Origin: CAZHAC01 sp964383855
GTDB taxonomy: Bacteria; Chloroflexota; Dormibacteria; Dormibacterales; Dormibacteraceae
DNA: 24,141 nucleotides
Direction of reading: 5' to 3'
Assembly (NCBI GenBank): GCA_964383855.1
Contig: CAYLIP010000042.1
Location: forward strand, 1-24,141
Of the stretch, positions 21,932-24,141 are shown piece after piece (the stretch's first letter is position 1; the number at the start of each line of letters is the position of its first letter). A program made the translations under genes and the position numbers. Under the pieces are notes generated by a model that was not told the origin of the DNA, did not search any database, and was given only the letters and a program-made list of their open reading frames with translations.

Positions 21932-21991
21932 CACAGCTTGTGCACTCCACATGTTGGGGTACACCGACGTTTTCGACCGCACATCTTGTGG
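21932..21991 (+). promoter_or_regulatory. Candidate NrdR operator boxes upstream of nrdJ
   Basis: Two similar 15-base elements, 21945-21959 and 21977-21991, share an ACAT-n-TTG-n-GG core (11 of 15 identical) and start exactly 32 bp apart, about three helical turns. The second contains the partial palindrome CACATCTTGTG. A third related palindrome, CACAGCTTGTG, is at 21932-21942. The tandem arrangement ends 8 bp before the -35 box, where a repressor would act. NrdR, the ATP/dATP-sensing repressor of ribonucleotide reductase genes, binds paired boxes of this kind. The assignment to NrdR is inferred from spacing and context. Confidence 0.45.
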
Positions 21992-21998
21992 CCGAGGC

Positions 21999-22027
21999 TT
22001 GACACGGGCGGATGCCGGCCGTATAGT
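21999..22027 (+). promoter_or_regulatory. Strong sigma70-type promoter of nrdJ
   Basis: A perfect TTGACA (21999-22004), a 17-bp spacer and TATAGT (22022-22027, five of six matches) form the best promoter in the window. Transcription would start near 22034, giving a leader of about 110 bases before the nrdJ ATG. Confidence 0.85.
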
Positions 22028-22042
22028 TCGGGTCACGGGTTC

Positions 22043-22083
22043 GAGGCCCTGGGGCATAGATGGCGGGCATGCTCTGGGGCCTC
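22043..22083 (+). ncRNA. Long hairpin in the nrdJ 5' leader, possible cis-regulatory RNA
   Basis: Bases 22043-22057 (GAGGCCCTGGGGCAT) pair without interruption with 22069-22083 (ATGCTCTGGGGCCTC): 15 pairs, three of them G-U, around an 11-base loop. The hairpin would begin about 10 bases from the predicted transcript start. Its 3' arm (GGCCTCT, 22078-22084) is complementary to the Shine-Dalgarno region (GGAGGCT, 22129-22135), so the two pairings exclude each other. The loop AGATGG (22058-22063) can also pair with CCATCT (22086-22091). No U-run follows, so it is not an obvious terminator. The function is unknown. Confidence 0.5.
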
Positions 22084-22126
22084 TCCCATCTCTGTCCGCA
22101 GCCCGAATCTGAACTCCCACTCTCCC

Positions 22127-22133
22127 AAGGAGG
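22127..22133 (+). promoter_or_regulatory. Shine-Dalgarno sequence of nrdJ
   Basis: AAGGAGG is a full match to the anti-Shine-Dalgarno sequence, 11 bases before the ATG at 22145. It is the strongest ribosome binding site in the window and decides the start. It contrasts with several neighbouring genes that appear leaderless. Confidence 0.85.
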
Positions 22134-22144
22134 CTTACCGGTAG

Positions 22145-24141
22145 ATGGCCAAGAACGTAGCCGACGTCGCAGCAGGGACCACCCGCAAGCAGCCCGCCAA
22201 GGGCCTCCGCTTCGAGCGGCGGTTCACCCCGCCGGGTTCCCGGGCCTACGACCTCATCGAGTGGGAGCATCGCACCGCCGCCATCACCAACGAGAAGGGC
22301 GCCGTCATCTTCGAGCAGAAGGACGTCGAGGTGCCCCGCTCCTGGTCGCAGCTGGCCCTCAACGTGGTCGCCCAGAAGTACTTCTACGGGCCCAAGGAGA
22401 ACCGTGAGCACAGCGTCAAGCAGCTGATCGACCGCGTGGTCGAGACCCTGAAGAGCTGGGGCCAGCAGGGCGGCTACTTCGCCAGCGACGAGGACGCCGA
22501 GAACTGGTCGGAGGATCTCCGCTGGCTGCTGGCGACCCAGCACGCCTCCTTCAACAGCCCGGTCTGGTTCAACCTCGGCATCCCCGGGCGCGCCCAGCAG
22601 GGCTCCGCCTGCTTCATCAACTCGGTCCAGGACAACATGGAGTCGATCCTCGACCTCGCCAAGACCGAGGGGATGCTGTTCAAGTTCGGCTCCGGCACGG
22701 GCACCAACCTCTCGGTGATCCGCTCCTCCAAGGAGCGGCTTTCGGGGGGCGGCACGGCCTCCGGCCCGGTCTCCTTCATGCGCGGTTACGACTCCTTCGC
22801 AGGCTCGATCAAGTCCGGGGGCACCACCCGGCGGGCGGCCAAGATGGTCATCCTCAACGCCGACCATCCCGACATCGTCGACTTCGTCAAGTGCAAGGCC
22901 GACGAGGAGCAGAAGGCCTGGGCCCTGATCGAGGCCGGGTACGACGCCGGCTTCAACATGGTCGGCGGCGCCTACGACTCGGTCCAGTTCCAGAACGCCA
23001 ACCACTCGGTGCGCGTCGGTGACGACTTCATGACCGCGCTCGAGAAGGACGGCGACTGGACGACCCGCGCGGTGGTCGACGGACGGCCGATCGACAGCAT
23101 GAAGGCGCGCGAGCTCTGGAAGCAGATCGCCGACGCCGCCTGGATCTGCGGCGACCCCGGCCTGCAGTTCGACACCACCATCCAGGACTGGAACTGCGTG
23201 CCCAACACGGGCCGCATCAACGCCACCAATCCCTGCTCCGAGTTCGTGTTCCTCGACGACACCGCCTGCAACCTGCTCTCGCTGAACCTGCTCAAGTTCC
23301 AGGACGAGAGCGGTCGCTTCGGCGTCGAGCGCTTCCGCCAGGCGGTCGACGTCTGCTTCACCGCCCAGGAGATCATCGTCAGCAGCGCCTCCTATCCGAC
23401 CCCGGCGATCGCCCGCAACTCAGAGCGGCTGCGGCCGCTCGGGCTGGGCTACGCCAACCTGGGCGCGCTCCTGATGTCGATGGGCCTGGCCTACGACTCA
23501 GACGAGGGCCGGCGCTTCGCCGGCGCCATCACCGCGGTCATGACCGGGCGCGCCTACGCGCAGTCGGCCCGGATGGCCGAGGTCAAGGGGCCGTTTGCCG
23601 AGTTCGAGAACAACCGCGACGCAATGCTGCGGGTCATGAACAAGCACCGGGCGGCCGCGCACAACCTGATGGACACGACCGCGGGCGACGCCACCGAGCT
23701 CATCCGGGCCGCGCAGGAGACCTGGGACGAGGCGGTCGAGCTGGGCAAGAAGCACGGCTACCGCAACGCGCAGGCGACCGTGCTGGCGCCGACCGGGACG
23801 ATCGGCCTCATGATGGATTGCGACACCACGGGCATCGAGCCCGACCTGGCGCTGGTCAAGTACAAGAAGCTGGTCGGGGGCGGCCTGCTCAAGATCGTCA
23901 ACAACACGGTCCCGGCGGCCCTCCGCAAGCTGGAGTATCCCGAAGACCAGGTGAAGGGGATCGTTGAGTACATCGACGAGAACGACACCATCGAGGGCGC
24001 TCCCTTCCTCCGCGACGAGCATCTGCGGGTGTTCGACTGCGCCTTCAAGCCCATCAAGGGTCTGCGTTCGATCGCGCCCATGGGCCACGTCCGGATGATG
24101 GCCGCGGTCCAGCCCTTCATCTCGGGCTCGATGTCGAAGAC
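22145..24141 (+). CDS. nrdJ: Adenosylcobalamin-dependent ribonucleoside-diphosphate reductase (class II), 3' partial
   Basis: NrdJ reduces ribonucleotides to deoxyribonucleotides using adenosylcobalamin to make the thiyl radical, so it works with or without oxygen. The frame is open from the ATG to the window end (665 codons); the C-terminus is missing. Active-site residues match class II enzymes: Cys156 (GSACFINS), the finger-loop NPCSE with Asn362, radical Cys364 and Glu366, and Cys375 (DDTACNLLSLNL), with the same 11-residue spacing as in Thermotoga NrdJ. LAPTGTIGLMMD, in the phosphate-binding part, is also present. The substrate-loop FGSGTGTNLSVIRS is conserved. The start is set by AAGGAGG upstream. 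Regulation probably involves the strong promoter, paired NrdR-like boxes and the leader hairpin. The nearby dCMP deaminase points to linked DNA-precursor supply. Confidence 0.95.
   Translation, partial: MAKNVADVAAGTTRKQPAKGLRFERRFTPPGSRAYDLIEWEHRTAAITNEKGAVIFEQKDVEVPRSWSQLALNVVAQKYFYGPKENREHSVKQLIDRVVETLKSWGQQGGYFASDEDAENWSEDLRWLLATQHASFNSPVWFNLGIPGRAQQGSACFINSVQDNMESILDLAKTEGMLFKFGSGTGTNLSVIRSSKERLSGGGTASGPVSFMRGYDSFAGSIKSGGTTRRAAKMVILNADHPDIVDFVKCKADEEQKAWALIEAGYDAGFNMVGGAYDSVQFQNANHSVRVGDDFMTALEKDGDWTTRAVVDGRPIDSMKARELWKQIADAAWICGDPGLQFDTTIQDWNCVPNTGRINATNPCSEFVFLDDTACNLLSLNLLKFQDESGRFGVERFRQAVDVCFTAQEIIVSSASYPTPAIARNSERLRPLGLGYANLGALLMSMGLAYDSDEGRRFAGAITAVMTGRAYAQSARMAEVKGPFAEFENNRDAMLRVMNKHRAAAHNLMDTTAGDATELIRAAQETWDEAVELGKKHGYRNAQATVLAPTGTIGLMMDCDTTGIEPDLALVKYKKLVGGGLLKIVNNTVPAALRKLEYPEDQVKGIVEYIDENDTIEGAPFLRDEHLRVFDCAFKPIKGLRSIAPMGHVRMMAAVQPFISGSMSK

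Larger units (their letters stand above)
21834..22144. other. 311-bp non-coding nrdJ control region
   Basis: Between the rmuC stop and the nrdJ ATG there is no credible gene. The left part (21834-21930) is relatively AT-rich and contains a weak CCCC-N5-GGGG hairpin (21898-21910) that might end rmuC transcription. The middle holds the repeated boxes and promoter, and the right part is the structured leader. A reading frame from ATG 22060 runs into nrdJ out of frame and lacks a ribosome binding site. Confidence 0.7.

Noticed and set aside
21928..21937. DnaA-box-like CCATCCACA upstream of nrdJ
   Set aside because: A single 7-of-9 match without clustering, AT-rich unwinding element or dnaA/dnaN genes; not evidence for an origin.
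22036..22052. tRNA T-arm-like GGGTTCGAGGCCC in the nrdJ leader
   Set aside because: Only three stem pairs form, and there is no acceptor stem, D-arm or anticodon arm. It lies within the leader hairpin region.
22034..22144. Cobalamin riboswitch before nrdJ
   Set aside because: The leader is too short and no B12-box-like conserved core was seen. A simple hairpin fits better.

Overview
The window is a high-GC bacterial chromosome segment (GC-rich third codon positions, frequent GTG and TTG starts, many 4-base start/stop overlaps). It is housekeeping DNA, not a mobile or defence island: I see no transposase, integrase, phage gene, CRISPR array, tRNA or rRNA. The actinobacterial-type malate dehydrogenase, separate nuoC and nuoD, B12-dependent ribonucleotide reductase, and -10 boxes placed only 6 to 9 bases before start codons suggest an uncultured Actinomycetota, Chloroflexota or Dormibacterota-like organism. 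The phylum cannot be fixed by eye. A run of exactly 100 N (1368-1467) shows this is a draft scaffold, so the join between mdh and trmI is not shown by sequence.

Layout. 1-251: Pro/Ala/Glu-rich C-terminal tail of an upstream gene. 332-1327: mdh. 1368-1467: gap. 1496-2308 (minus): tRNA m1A58 methyltransferase trmI, divergent from an OsmC-family gene (2340-2783). 2878-16951: a complete 14-gene complex I operon in the order nuoABCDEFGHIJKLMN, tightly packed and often translationally coupled. 17007-19537 (minus): a two-gene unit of an SDR oxidoreductase followed by a gamma-glutamyltransferase-family protein. 19636-20343: a Nudix hydrolase. 20313-20750 (minus): a dCMP-type deaminase, divergent from rmuC (20817-21833). 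22145-end: nrdJ, class II ribonucleotide reductase, cut by the window edge and preceded by a 311-base regulatory region.

How it fits together. Malate dehydrogenase makes NADH, and complex I oxidises NADH with a quinone and pumps ions. All Fe-S, FMN and quinone-site motifs are present, but NuoL has Ala at the position of the key TM5 glutamate (residue 144). The right end gathers DNA-precursor functions: dCMP deaminase feeds dUMP/dTMP synthesis, NrdJ makes deoxynucleotides, and RmuC acts in DNA maintenance.

Most interesting points: the NuoL Glu-to-Ala change; the nrdJ upstream region, with a consensus promoter, paired NrdR-like boxes and a 15-bp leader hairpin whose 3' arm could mask the Shine-Dalgarno sequence; a divergent promoter pair sharing one -35 element; leaderless-type promoters; and two genes whose conserved N-termini extend upstream of any canonical start codon, one with a CTG start in a CTGA overlap. 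I found no convincing new multi-gene system.
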